A DNA stretch of 64,000 nucleotides from Salegentibacter holothuriorum (GTDB lineage Bacteria > Bacteroidota > Bacteroidia > Flavobacteriales > Flavobacteriaceae), in contig NZ_FUYY01000010.1 of assembly GCF_900168045.1 (NCBI RefSeq), positions 1 to 64,000 on the forward strand. The letters are read 5' to 3'. Both the position numbers and the translations under genes were made by a program. The notes beneath the pieces are model-generated. The model was not told where the DNA came from. It saw nothing but the letters and a program-made list of their open reading frames with translations, and made no database searches. Below, piece after piece: positions 49,844-59,071 of this stretch. Position 1 is the stretch's first letter. The number at the start of each line of letters is the position of its first letter.

Positions 49844-51169
49844 TTAGTTGGCTTTATTTTTTTTCATTAATTCCTTTATTTTGCGTTCCTCCCAGTTTTT
49901 CCCAAGCAAGAGGTTATAGTTAAATACCGAAAGCCCATGAAAAAAAACACCTATTCCCCAACCAATTGCGGGAAAAATAACCCAAAAAAATTCGTCATAG
50001 GTTAGAAAATTAAATAGTCCAAGCACCGGAATTACAATTAAATAAGAAGTTAAATGTCCATAGAAATCGCGTTCTGCCTTTACTTGTTTTTGTGCTCTTA
50101 AATAAGCATCTTCTTTGTTAAAAGCTGGGATTTGTCTTTCCATTTTTACAATTTTTGTTAGTAGTGGTAATTTTACACTAAACACCTGGTTCTCATTAAA
50201 AACTTCAACCTTCCTATCGGTAAGCAAACCATAGCGTTGCTGAATATTTGAAAGTCCAACCCCACTACCCCGTTTTAATATTTTCTTAGGCTGAATATTA
50301 TTTTCCACCACCAGGTTGCGGTCTTCTTCCACGATGGTTATTTCTAAGGGATTTTCAGAATTTACGGTATTGTGTTTTATAGTATTCTCCAGTAATAACT
50401 GCAGTGAAAGCGGAACTACTTTGGCTTCTGGTCTTTCTAACATCGAGGGAAAATTAAAAATAATCGCATCCTCAAAGCGCATCTTTAGCAAATCCATATA
50501 GGTTTTTGCGAATTTCAATTCTTCCTCCAGATTTACCAATTCCTTATTCTTCTGCTCTAACACATAGCGGTATACTTTAGAAAGCGCGCTGGTAAACTTT
50601 TGTGCCTGCTCGGGGTTTTCATCAATCAAAGCACTTAAAACATTCAAACTATTGAATAGAAAATGTGGATCTAATTGATTTTTTAAAGCATCAAATTTAG
50701 CCGAAGCCGTACCTGCAATTATTTTTTGCTCTTTTACTTTCTTTTCCTGTAAAGCTTTATAGAAATAAATAAGATGAAAAAACAGTGAAATAATGGTGGT
50801 AAATAGCAACGGAAACAAATAAGTATACATTTTTTCGTTTGCTAAAAACTCTTGCAGCGCGACTCCTTCGTAGACCACGTAATGCAGCACCCGGCAAAAG
50901 AAAAACCCTATTAAAGTTAAAATAACAGCTCCAAATGCTCCAAAAAGCACCTTTTTTAAGGTGGCCTTTTCCCAGGTTATTTTAGCACCAAACCACCAGA
51001 AGTAGCTTCCGTTAATGAAAGTAAGAATAAAACTATAAGCGAAAAAGAGAATCCAGGTTTCAAAACTCATAAACTTTTCTAGCTCAAAACCTCCAAAGAG
51101 CAATTCTAAACCAATAATGAGAATGGTTATCGCAAGACTAATTTTTAATATTTTCTGAATAAACTTCAT
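49844..51169 (-). CDS. LytS-type sensor histidine kinase with C-terminal 2TM domain
   Basis: 441 residues. Four N-terminal membrane helices (about 8-140) precede a His-kinase domain with the phospho-acceptor His169 in QLDPHFLFNSLN and the ATP site LLLENTIKHNTVN...GSGVGLSNIQQRYGLL. The kinase core ends near residue 340 (SVKLPLLTK). A complete 2TM domain of about 99 residues follows, beginning at an internal ATG (50143; MERQIPAFNKEDAYLRAQ). So either the kinase has captured the 2TM gene by loss of a stop, or the ATG is also used as an internal start. It is the first gene of a kinase-2TM-regulator operon. Confidence 0.9.
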   Translation of the reverse strand: MKFIQKILKISLAITILIIGLELLFGGFELEKFMSFETWILFFAYSFILTFINGSYFWWFGAKITWEKATLKKVLFGAFGAVILTLIGFFFCRVLHYVVYEGVALQEFLANEKMYTYLFPLLFTTIISLFFHLIYFYKALQEKKVKEQKIIAGTASAKFDALKNQLDPHFLFNSLNVLSALIDENPEQAQKFTSALSKVYRYVLEQKNKELVNLEEELKFAKTYMDLLKMRFEDAIIFNFPSMLERPEAKVVPLSLQLLLENTIKHNTVNSENPLEITIVEEDRNLVVENNIQPKKILKRGSGVGLSNIQQRYGLLTDRKVEVFNENQVFSVKLPLLTKIVKMERQIPAFNKEDAYLRAQKQVKAERDFYGHLTSYLIVIPVLGLFNFLTYDEFFWVIFPAIGWGIGVFFHGLSVFNYNLLLGKNWEERKIKELMKKNKAN

Positions 51170-51361
51170 CTATTTATAAATTACGCCACTAAATTGCGTG
51201 AAAGTAATTTGTATTACTAATTATTATTTCTGAATTGTAGAAAAAAGAAACTGAACCGTTAAATTCTTTAGAACCGATTTAAACTGCTTACGAAAAACTC
51301 TGGTTTAAATTTTCCTTAACATATAAATCAATAATTTAGAAGCTTAACCAATACCTAAATT

Positions 51362-51796
51362 ATGAATATTTTTGAAGCTTTACGCCAGGAACATGAAATA
51401 CAGCGAAACCTTGTGGCCAAACTGGTAGAAACCCACGGCGATACTCAGGAGCGTAAAAAGATCTTTGAACAGCTAAAACATGAATTAAAAATTCATGCTG
51501 ATGCGGAAGAAAGGCATTTTTATATCCCGCTAATCAAAAAAGACCTTACACAGGAAAAAGCCAGGCATAGTGTAGCTGAACACCACGAGATGGATGAATT
51601 GATTGAGCAACTGGAAGACACAGAAATGGATGCCTCAAACTGGCTAAAAATTGCAAAGGAGCTTGAGCATAAGGTAATTCATCATTTAGATGAAGAAGAA
51701 CAGGAAGTCTTCCAAATGGCTGGAAAGGCGCTAACCGAAAACCAAAAGACTTCCCTGGCTGATGATTATAATAAGGAAATAAAGAAAATGAGGTAA
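51362..51796 (+). CDS. Hemerythrin-domain protein
   Basis: 144 residues, single HHE/hemerythrin four-helix domain. Likely di-iron ligands are the His residues in RQEHEIQR, LKIHADAEERHFYIP, AEHHEMDEL and VIHHLDEEEQEVF together with acidic partners. Such proteins bind oxygen, iron or nitric oxide in the cytoplasm, or help repair iron-sulfur damage. It is monocistronic, followed by the MITE-like copy B that separates it from the convergent ndh gene. Confidence 0.9.
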   Translation: MNIFEALRQEHEIQRNLVAKLVETHGDTQERKKIFEQLKHELKIHADAEERHFYIPLIKKDLTQEKARHSVAEHHEMDELIEQLEDTEMDASNWLKIAKELEHKVIHHLDEEEQEVFQMAGKALTENQKTSLADDYNKEIKKMR

Positions 51797-51859
51797 TTCT
51801 AAAAACAAATAAATAAGGTTCTGTGATAAATTAAAAAGAAAGATCAGCCTAAAGAAAAA

Positions 51860-51988
51860 AGACTGTCGGAAAAAGTTTCAAAACCGTCATCCTGAATTTA
51901 TTTCAGGATATAATATATTGATAATCAATGAAAATATTAGAAGCTGAAACGAGTACAGCTTGACGAGAATAAACTTTTCAGACAGTCT
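51860..51988. repeat. MITE-like repeat, copy B
   Basis: 129 bases with inverted ends AGACTGTCGGAAAAAGTTT and AAACTTTTCAGACAGTCT. Internal hairpins TCCTGAATTTATTTCAGGA and AGCTGAAACGAGTACAGCT. It matches copy A (44802-44952) along its length. It lies between the convergent hemerythrin and ndh genes, and its A/T-flanked ends can act as a terminator in both directions. Confidence 0.75.
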
Positions 51989-51997
51989 CTTTCCTAT

Positions 51998-53305
51998 TTA
52001 TATCTCTTCTTTATCTACCTTCATTTGTTTTTCATAACCTTTAAATGGCCTTATAATTAACCGGGCCGCTTTATCATAATTCCAGTAATTATAAAGCCAG
52101 TTAAAGAAAGTCACCAAACGATTTCTAAATCCAATAAGGAACCAAAGGTGTACAAACATCCAAATAAACCAGGCCAAAAATCCACTAAAAGATCCTTTGT
52201 CCAAATCTACAACCGCACGGTTTCGTCCAACCGTGGCCATAGTTCCTTTGTCTTTATATTTAAAAGCTTCTAGCTTTTTGCCCTCTACAATATTCATAAT
52301 ATTAGTTGCCAGATGCTTCCCTTGTTGAATCGCCGGTTGGGCAACCATAGGGTGACCTTTTGGATATTCCTGAGTTTGCATTAAGGCAATATCTCCTATA
52401 GCAAAAATATTATCATAGCCTTTTATTTGATTAAAGGCATTCACCTCATATCTATTAGCCTTTTCTACCATAGCTTCGGCTTTTAGACCTTTCACCGGTG
52501 CACCGGTTACCCCGGCGGCCCAAATAAAAGTTTCTGTTTTTAATTTAAGATCGGTATTGGTGGTCACTAAGTGGCCATCATACTCCTCAACCATAGTATT
52601 TAAATGAATTTTCACTCCTAGTTCTTCCAGAAATTCGTGGGCTTTTCTAGATGATTTTTCGCTCATTGGAGGTAAAACCCTATCCAATCCTTCTAAAAGA
52701 TGAATATTCATCTCATTTGGGTTAATATCGGGATAATCATTGGGGACAATGTGATTTTTAAGTTCGGCAATAGCACCACTAAGCTCTACACCGGTTGGTC
52801 CAGCTCCTACTAAAACAAAATTTAACAGCGCTTTTCTTAGTTCAGGATCATCGGTAATTACCGCCTGCTCTAAATTTTCCAGGATCAAACTACGAATATT
52901 CAATGCCTGTGGTACGGTTTTCATCCACATACCATTATCTTCAATACTTTTATTTCCGAAGAAATTAGTCTTAGAACCCGTGGCAATCACCAGGTAATCA
53001 TAGATTAAATCTCCTATAGAAGTTTCAATTAAACTCTTTTCGGGATTTATAGACTTTACTTCGGCCATCCTAAAGAGGCATTTTTTACTATTTCGCGTAA
53101 TTTTACGCATAGGATAAGCAATGGAATCTGGTTCTAAGCCAGAAGTAGAAACCTGGTAAAGTAATGGTTGAAAAGTATGGTAATTATGCCGGTCTAAAAT
53201 CACAGTTTGGACATCTTCGCCAATCAACTTTCTTAGCATTGCCATTCCCGCAAAACCGCCACCAATAATAACGACTCTAGGTAAATTTGTTCTTGGAATA
53301 TTCAT
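51998..53305 (-). CDS. ndh: Type II NADH dehydrogenase (NDH-2)
   Basis: 435 residues. The N-terminal FAD site is VVIIGGGFAGMAM, and the NAD-binding site is LVGAGPTGVELSGAIAEL (about 165-182). FAIGDIALMQ near 310 closes the flavin domain. A hydrophobic C-terminal part (about 375-410, GFLAWFIWMFVHLWFLIGF) anchors it to the membrane. It passes electrons from NADH to menaquinone without pumping protons. It is monocistronic with a promoter -7 box at 53368-53375. Confidence 0.93.
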   Translation of the reverse strand: MNIPRTNLPRVVIIGGGFAGMAMLRKLIGEDVQTVILDRHNYHTFQPLLYQVSTSGLEPDSIAYPMRKITRNSKKCLFRMAEVKSINPEKSLIETSIGDLIYDYLVIATGSKTNFFGNKSIEDNGMWMKTVPQALNIRSLILENLEQAVITDDPELRKALLNFVLVGAGPTGVELSGAIAELKNHIVPNDYPDINPNEMNIHLLEGLDRVLPPMSEKSSRKAHEFLEELGVKIHLNTMVEEYDGHLVTTNTDLKLKTETFIWAAGVTGAPVKGLKAEAMVEKANRYEVNAFNQIKGYDNIFAIGDIALMQTQEYPKGHPMVAQPAIQQGKHLATNIMNIVEGKKLEAFKYKDKGTMATVGRNRAVVDLDKGSFSGFLAWFIWMFVHLWFLIGFRNRLVTFFNWLYNYWNYDKAARLIIRPFKGYEKQMKVDKEEI

Positions 53306-53367
53306 AAAGCTTGGTTTTTCTCAATATTTAGAGATTTAAATTACCACTATTATCGCGGTAGTGCACT

Positions 53368-53375
53368 CAAATTTA
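53368..53375 (-). promoter_or_regulatory. -7 box TAAATTTG of ndh
   Basis: Perfect TAnnTTTG on the minus strand, 63 bases upstream of the ATG at 53305. Confidence 0.5.
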
Positions 53376-53482
53376 AGTTTTCTCGTGCTTTAGCTGAAAA
53401 ATTAAAGTGGCATTAACGATACTTTATAGTTTTTTGTAACATTGCAGGCACTTAAGCTACATATAAGTGCTAACCAACTATT

Positions 53483-53977
53483 GTGAATAAGGAATTAGAA
53501 CATCAGTTTGTAACGAACCTGGAAAAGCACCAGAATATTGCACATAAAATTTGCCGTATTTATACGAATAATCAAGATGCGCACAACGATCTTTTTCAGG
53601 AAATTACCATTCAGCTCTGGAAAGCTTACCCAAAATTTAGGGGCGAAGCAAAATTTAGTACCTGGATGTACAGAGTGGCACTTAACACCGCCATTACCTT
53701 ATACAGAAAGAAAAAAAGAAGTATACCAACACAAGATTTTGATACGGTAGATTTTAAGATTAAAGCAGAAGAATATGATGATGAAACCGAGCAGCAATTA
53801 AAAGTCATGTATGCTGCAATTCAGGAATTAAATGATATTGAAAAGGCTCTTGTTTTTTTATATCTCGAAGATAAAAATTACAGGGACATTTCTGAAACCC
53901 TTGGTATTACTGAAGTAAATGCAAGAGTGAAGATGAATAGGGTAAAAACAAAGTTAAAGAACATTTTAAATCCGTAG
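53483..53977 (+). CDS. ECF-type RNA polymerase sigma factor (unit 3)
   Basis: 164 residues from a GTG start (53483). Region 2: AHNDLFQEITIQLWKAYPKF and FSTWMYRVALNTAITLYRKK. Region 4: LNDIEKALVFLYLEDKNYRDISETLGITEVNARVKMNR. It is followed six bases later by a four-helix membrane protein with no anti-sigma domain, an arrangement repeated in many flavobacteria. The trigger is unknown. Confidence 0.92.
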   Translation: MNKELEHQFVTNLEKHQNIAHKICRIYTNNQDAHNDLFQEITIQLWKAYPKFRGEAKFSTWMYRVALNTAITLYRKKKRSIPTQDFDTVDFKIKAEEYDDETEQQLKVMYAAIQELNDIEKALVFLYLEDKNYRDISETLGITEVNARVKMNRVKTKLKNILNP

Positions 53978-53983
53978 TGAATA

Positions 53984-54622
53984 ATGGATGGATTGGATTT
54001 ATTAAAAAAAGATTGGAAAAAACGCGAAGGCAGCCTTCCGCAACTTTCCTACAACCAAATTTATAAAATGCTGTGGAAGCGCTCCTCTTCTATAGTAAAG
54101 TGGATTTTTTTAATTAGCATAGTGGAGTTTCTTTTTTGGGCACTTATTACTGTTTTCATGGCAGACCATGAATATTGGGAAGAGATGGAGCGTATTCACC
54201 TAAAAGAATTTACGGTAGCCACTTATGTAATTAATTATGCCATTACCTTTTTCTTTATCTTTTGTTTTTATAAGAATTATCGAAAAATTTCTTCTACAGA
54301 TAATGCGGCTCAATTGATGAAAAACATTTTGCAAACCAGAAAGACGGTTAAGTATTACATAGGTTATATTTTAATTTCTACAGCCTTAGTTGCCTTAATC
54401 TATACTTATTTTATGATGGATTATCATGTTTCCAGCACTGTTGTAGATGATATGGAAAAATATAGTTTTACTCCGCTACAGTGGTTAATGTTTGCCGGAA
54501 TTATGATTGGTGGTCTCGCTGTTTTCCTTGGTTTAATATGGTTATTCTACCGAGTGGTCTACGGAATTCTACTAAGAAGATTGAATAGAAACTATAAAGA
54601 ACTCAAGAAGTTGGAGATTTAG
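53984..54622 (+). CDS. Membrane protein coupled to an ECF sigma factor
   Basis: 212 residues. A basic cytoplasmic N-terminus (1-38: LLKKDWKKREGSLPQLSYNQ, IYKMLWKRSSS) precedes four hydrophobic segments at about 39-60, 85-105, 125-147 and 165-190, then a basic tail. Translational closeness to the sigma gene (6 bases) suggests a membrane partner that could hold or release it. There is no zinc motif or known anti-sigma fold, so this role is inferred from context only. Confidence 0.75.
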   Translation: MDGLDLLKKDWKKREGSLPQLSYNQIYKMLWKRSSSIVKWIFLISIVEFLFWALITVFMADHEYWEEMERIHLKEFTVATYVINYAITFFFIFCFYKNYRKISSTDNAAQLMKNILQTRKTVKYYIGYILISTALVALIYTYFMMDYHVSSTVVDDMEKYSFTPLQWLMFAGIMIGGLAVFLGLIWLFYRVVYGILLRRLNRNYKELKKLEI

Positions 54623-54643
54623 AATAACTGATTTCTTATAAAT

Positions 54644-54690
54644 AAAAAAAAGTGGCTGTTTGAAATTCTAACAAACAGCCACTTTTTTTA
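54644..54690. terminator. Bidirectional terminator
   Basis: A 17-bp stem (54645-54661 with 54673-54689) with A run before and T run after, between the convergent membrane-protein and lpdA genes. The inner part GGCTGTTTGAAA/AAACAGCC resembles the ends of the MITE-like repeat. Confidence 0.9.
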
Positions 54691-54710
54691 TAAGTTATTT
54701 TTAAAACCGA

Positions 54711-56117
54711 TTATACGTGAAGCGCACGATTATCGGTAGCAGCAAGAGCTGCTTCCTTAACGGCTTCAGCATAAGTTGGGTGGGCATGACTCATTCTTGC
54801 TATGTCTTCAGCAGATGCTCTGTATTCCATTGCAACAACAGCTTCAGCAATAAGATCGGCGGTACGTGCACCAATCATATGCACGCCTAAAACCTCATCG
54901 GTCTTTTCATCGGCAAGGATTTTTACAAATCCGTCTGTATCTCCACTTGCCCTGGAACGTCCAAGAGCACGCATTGGGAATTTCCCTTCTTTATATTTCA
55001 CCCCATCTTCCTTAAGTTGTTCTTCGGTTTTTCCTACGGAAGCAACTTCAGGCCAGGTATAAACAACACCCGGAATTAAATTGTAATCAATATGTGGTTT
55101 TTGTCCGGAAATGATTTCAGCAACAAAACTTCCTTCCTCTTCAGCTTTATGTGCCAGCATCGCGCCTTTTACCACATCTCCAATAGCATAAATATTATCT
55201 ACATTCGTTTGCAGATGTTCGTTTACTTCAATTCTACCTTTATCATCAACTTTTACTCCGGCACCATCAGCATTTAAACCATCGGTAAAAGGTTTACGCC
55301 CTACAGAAACCAGGCAGTAATCTGCCTTTATTTCAATCTCTTTATCCTTTTTATCATCAGCTTTTATAATGATCTCATCACCTTTTCGCTCAACTGATTT
55401 CACTTTGGTTGAAGTATGAAATTTTACTCCTTGTTTTTTAAGCACTTTTTGAAGTTCTTTTGAAAGTGCGGCATCCATTGTAGGAATAATTCTATCTAGA
55501 AATTCTACAACAGTAACCTCAGCTCCCAAACGACGGTAAACCTGACCTAATTCCAGGCCAATTACACCACCGCCAATCACGACCATGTGTTTAGGAATTT
55601 CCTTTAATTTTAAAGCTTCAGTAGAAGTAATCACTCGCTCTTTATCCAGCTCGATAAACGGAAGGTTTGCCGGTTTTGAACCTGTAGCGATAATTGTTTT
55701 CGCAGCCTCGATGGTTTCGGTTTCACCATCGTTTTTCTCAATATTGATGTGGGTTTTATCTTTAAAAGATCCTACTCCTTCAAAAACATCAATTTTATTT
55801 TTATCCATCAGGAACTTCACTCCGTCGCAAGTTTGACTTACTACTGAAGATTTACGTTCCATCATTTTCTCAAGGTTTACTTTAACCTCACCAGGGATTT
55901 CTATTCCGTGCTCTTCAAAATGTTTTACGGCATCGTGGTAATGATGAGAAGAATCCAAAAGAGCTTTACTTGGAATACAACCAACATTAAGACAGGTTCC
56001 ACCTAAAGTTGAATATTTTTCTATGATAGCAGTTTTCATTCCCAATTGTGCGCAGCGAATAGCGGCCACATAACCTCCGGGGCCTGAACCTATAACTGCA
56101 ACATCATATTTACTCAT
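54711..56117 (-). CDS. lpdA: Dihydrolipoyl dehydrogenase
   Basis: 468 residues. FAD motif GSGPGGYVAAI (10-20) and redox disulfide Cys42/Cys47 in GGTCLNVGCIPSK. NAD motif GGGVIGLELGQVYRRLG, AIGDV near 310, and the C-terminal active-site HAHPTYAEAVKEA. It reoxidises the dihydrolipoyl groups of pyruvate, 2-oxoglutarate or branched-chain dehydrogenase complexes and of glycine cleavage. No E1, E2 or GcvH gene is adjacent, so it is a stand-alone E3 that probably serves several complexes. Confidence 0.97.
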   Translation of the reverse strand: MSKYDVAVIGSGPGGYVAAIRCAQLGMKTAIIEKYSTLGGTCLNVGCIPSKALLDSSHHYHDAVKHFEEHGIEIPGEVKVNLEKMMERKSSVVSQTCDGVKFLMDKNKIDVFEGVGSFKDKTHINIEKNDGETETIEAAKTIIATGSKPANLPFIELDKERVITSTEALKLKEIPKHMVVIGGGVIGLELGQVYRRLGAEVTVVEFLDRIIPTMDAALSKELQKVLKKQGVKFHTSTKVKSVERKGDEIIIKADDKKDKEIEIKADYCLVSVGRKPFTDGLNADGAGVKVDDKGRIEVNEHLQTNVDNIYAIGDVVKGAMLAHKAEEEGSFVAEIISGQKPHIDYNLIPGVVYTWPEVASVGKTEEQLKEDGVKYKEGKFPMRALGRSRASGDTDGFVKILADEKTDEVLGVHMIGARTADLIAEAVVAMEYRASAEDIARMSHAHPTYAEAVKEAALAATDNRALHV

Positions 56118-56155
56118 AATTTTATGTTTTACGTTGATTTTTTAACAAAGTAAAA

Positions 56156-56186
56156 CAAAAGTACAACTATTCGTGGCAATGACCAA
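56156..56186 (-). promoter_or_regulatory. Promoter of lpdA
   Basis: TACTTTTG (56156-56163, minus strand) matches TAnnTTTG. TTG (56184-56186) lies at about the right distance for the -33 box. The predicted transcript has a leader of about 30 bases. Confidence 0.6.
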
Positions 56187-56204
56187 TGCGTAAAAAATTA
56201 TGCT

Positions 56205-57563
56205 TTAGGCTTTAACATAAACTGTTTTCTTATTAACAAACTCCATCATTCCATCTTTTGCTAACTCGCGTCCATAGCCAGATCGCTTGGTTCCACCAAA
56301 CGGAAGCCTGGGGTCTGATTTTACCAGCTCATTAACAAAATAAGCGCCATCACTAACACTGCCCGCCATTTGCATAGCTTTTTCAATATCTTTTGTGAAA
56401 ACCGTAGTTCCCAGTCCAAACTTTGATTTCTCTGAAAGTTCAAAAGCCTCATCAATGTTTTTTGCTTTAATCATTGCCGCCAGGGGTCCAAATGTTTCTT
56501 CATCAAAGGCAGGCATTCCCGGTTTTACATTTCCTAAAATAGTTGGCTGGTGGAAACATTCGTTTTGTTCACCTCCAAGTAGTAATTCCGCTCCTTTATC
56601 AATAGACCTTTTAACCTGGCTTTGAAGTTGATCTGCCAGATCTTTTCTGGCAAGCGGACCAACCTGGGTAGCATCATCCATAGTGTCGCCGGCTTTTAAC
56701 AAGCTTACTGCTGTTTTGAATTTCGATACAAATTCATCATAAATTCCTTCCATCAAAATAAAGCGCTTCGCTGCGATACAGCTTTGTCCGCAGTTTAGCA
56801 TCCTGGCGGTTAGAGCTGTTTTTACAGCCTGGTCAATATCTGCATCTTCCCAGACAATAAAAGAATTATTGCCCCCCAGTTCCAGCAAACTCTTTTTAAT
56901 ATATTTCCCCGAAAGTTGCGCCACGGCAGCTCCCGCAGCTTCACTTCCGGTTAAGGTAACTGCCTGCACTGCATCGTGAGCAATGATCATTTCTGTTTGA
57001 TCATGATGCGCAATTAAATTCTGAAAAACTCCAGGCGAATAACCGGCTTTTTTAAAAACGTCTTCAATCATTGAAGCACATCCAAAAACATTTGGAGCGT
57101 GCTTTAAAATACCGGTGTTCCCGGCGGTTAGTGTAGGAGCAGCAAACCTAAAAACCTGCCAGAATGGAAAATTCCATGGCATAATGGCAAAAACAGTTCC
57201 TATCGGGTCGTGCCTTACATAACTGTGAGTGGCATCTGTTTTTATTTCTTCCTGCTGAAGGAAATCTGAAGCATTTTCAGCATAATAATCACAAACCCAG
57301 GCGCATTTGTTAACCTCAGCTCTAGATTCAGAAATTGGTTTTCCCATTTCCTGAGTGATCATTTTAGCATAGTCTTCCAGGTTATCTTTTAATACCTGCC
57401 CAGCTTTCTGTAAAAGTTCGGTTCTGAAAGAAAGCGGCTGCTTACTCCAGTCCTTAAAAGCCCCTCCAGATTGTTCCAGGACCTTTTTGGTTTCTTCAGT
57501 GCTTTGTGCTGTATACTTTCCAACTTGCTTCCCAGTATATGGGTTTACGCTATAAAATTCCAT
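56205..57563 (-). CDS. Aldehyde dehydrogenase, succinate-semialdehyde type
   Basis: 452 residues, slightly shorter than classical GabD (about 480) and equal to the YneI/Sad branch. Catalytic Glu228 (LLELGGNN) and nucleophile Cys262 (CGQSCIAAKRF) are present, and MPWNFPFWQVFRF is the coenzyme/active-site segment. The likely reaction is NAD(P)-dependent oxidation of succinate semialdehyde or another short aldehyde to the acid. It is monocistronic as far as visible. Substrate given by family similarity only. Confidence 0.9.
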   Translation of the reverse strand: MEFYSVNPYTGKQVGKYTAQSTEETKKVLEQSGGAFKDWSKQPLSFRTELLQKAGQVLKDNLEDYAKMITQEMGKPISESRAEVNKCAWVCDYYAENASDFLQQEEIKTDATHSYVRHDPIGTVFAIMPWNFPFWQVFRFAAPTLTAGNTGILKHAPNVFGCASMIEDVFKKAGYSPGVFQNLIAHHDQTEMIIAHDAVQAVTLTGSEAAGAAVAQLSGKYIKKSLLELGGNNSFIVWEDADIDQAVKTALTARMLNCGQSCIAAKRFILMEGIYDEFVSKFKTAVSLLKAGDTMDDATQVGPLARKDLADQLQSQVKRSIDKGAELLLGGEQNECFHQPTILGNVKPGMPAFDEETFGPLAAMIKAKNIDEAFELSEKSKFGLGTTVFTKDIEKAMQMAGSVSDGAYFVNELVKSDPRLPFGGTKRSGYGRELAKDGMMEFVNKKTVYVKA

Positions 57564-57734
57564 TGTGTTTTATTTTAAAGTAGTTGATGAAAATTGGCAA
57601 AAAGGCCTGAGGAACTCCAATAAGTTAGATCTCAGAATAAATTTCGGAGCAGGCTCTGAAACAAGTTCAGGATGACTGATTTGATATTTTTTCGAAAATC
57701 TATTTTTATTATTTTTTATGGGAAATCACTATAA

Positions 57735-58985
57735 TCAACTACTCCAGGAATCGGTATATTCTGAACCCATTTTGCTCCAAAAGCCCGCTACTGCCTGCCA
57801 GGATACTTCTCCATTATCAATTATTTTTCCTCTTAAATTCTCAAGTTCACGCTCGTTTGTTGATGGATGAGCCTGTGCCATTGCATTTACCATAATTTCG
57901 GTTATGGATTCCTGCCAATCTAAATTTTGGGAAGTTTGATCTTCAAAAGGATCTTCTACAGTTTTAATAGTTTCCACAACTTCCTGTTTCCATAATTCTG
58001 GTGTAACTTTAGCCTGTTTATAATTTATAAGTCTGTACACTTCCTGAAAATTATCGAAAGTCTGTACTACCGAAGTTCCAGGCCAGCGAAGTATCACTTT
58101 GCCTTCTAATGGACGGTATACGGAAGTAAATAAAGTTCCGAAACCTTCCTTAAACTTGGTGTTATAAAGAGGTGCCTTAAGAAAGGCATCGGCTACCTGA
58201 TTTGAACTCACATTTTTAACTGAAAGCATCTTTTTCAGAAAAGAAGACCTTTCCAGGGTTTTATTAAAAGCAGCGTTTTCCGGCCAGTCTACAATTCCCT
58301 GGTGATTGGTAGTAAAAGAGGCATCAGTAATTACAGGAGTTTTATCTGGTGCCAATTGTACGGTTCTAAATTTTCCTGTTTTATCTACAACGGTCACGTT
58401 GTAAGACATATGCGAGGGAATTCTTTTTAAAGCCGCAACGGCTTCATCAACATTACTGCAAAATTCCAATACATAACGCAGAATAAAAGGAATACCGAAG
58501 CCTACTCCAACCTCTTTTCTTCCTCCAAAAGTTAGGGATACAGCCAGGCCATCATCGTTCATACCATCCACAACTCCAATAAGACAGTCGCTGGTTGCGA
58601 TCACTTTCTTCTTATTCCAGCAGGTAAGCAATTGCGTTCCTTCCATAAGATCTGGATGAAAATCGTAATTTCTCACCAGTTGAATATCCTTTCCGGTGGT
58701 AACCGCCTGTGAACAGCCACTTATATAAGCCGGCGGTTGGAAACCCGTTAAAAAACGCGCCGCTATCTTATCACCTTTTGCAAGCTTGCATAAACGTTGA
58801 TAAGTAAGCCACATCTCTGGCATATATTTTTTAAGTGCTGCCTGCGAAGTTTTTAGGTCTGGATAATTAGCCGTTCCTTTAGATTTAAGCCAGTTTTTAT
58901 AAGCCGGCCAATGGGTTTTATATAATCTCTGCCATTTAGTTCCCGGTTTTCCAGGTTCAGAAATAGCATTGAAATGTAATTGCAT
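57735..58985 (-). CDS. C45-family autoproteolytic acyltransferase/hydrolase
   Basis: 416 residues from ATG 58985. The frame is open to a TTG at 59030, which is part of the promoter -7 box (59028-59034) and therefore not translated. Ntn-hydrolase of the penicillin acyl-CoA:6-APA acyltransferase type. Gly90-Cys91 in ISGCSQAVTT is the expected self-cleavage site, freeing Cys91 as the N-terminal nucleophile. VRNYDFHPDL, GVVDGMNDDGLAVSLTFGG and SFTTNHQG are the other conserved parts. It could form or hydrolyse an amide bond. The neighbouring ATP-grasp and PLP decarboxylase genes suggest a shared small-molecule pathway. Confidence 0.87.
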   Translation of the reverse strand: MQLHFNAISEPGKPGTKWQRLYKTHWPAYKNWLKSKGTANYPDLKTSQAALKKYMPEMWLTYQRLCKLAKGDKIAARFLTGFQPPAYISGCSQAVTTGKDIQLVRNYDFHPDLMEGTQLLTCWNKKKVIATSDCLIGVVDGMNDDGLAVSLTFGGRKEVGVGFGIPFILRYVLEFCSNVDEAVAALKRIPSHMSYNVTVVDKTGKFRTVQLAPDKTPVITDASFTTNHQGIVDWPENAAFNKTLERSSFLKKMLSVKNVSSNQVADAFLKAPLYNTKFKEGFGTLFTSVYRPLEGKVILRWPGTSVVQTFDNFQEVYRLINYKQAKVTPELWKQEVVETIKTVEDPFEDQTSQNLDWQESITEIMVNAMAQAHPSTNERELENLRGKIIDNGEVSWQAVAGFWSKMGSEYTDSWSS

Positions 58986-59027
58986 AAATTTAGATTTTGA
59001 ATAATTGCCTCTCTCTGAAAGGTTTTG

Positions 59028-59034
59028 CAAAGTA
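59028..59034 (-). promoter_or_regulatory. -7-like box TACTTTG before the C45 gene
   Basis: One base short of TAnnTTTG on the minus strand, inside the 86-base gap after the ATP-grasp gene. It would give the C45 gene its own promoter and explains why TTG 59030 is not a start. Confidence 0.45.
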
Positions 59035-59071
59035 GTTTTATTTTCTTTCCAATCTTCTAAATTACAGCATA

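Noticed and set aside
57590-57690. Third copy of the MITE-like repeat
   Set aside because: Only a short inner piece (CTGAAACAAGTTCAGGATGAC) is similar. Both inverted ends are absent, so it is at most a remnant.
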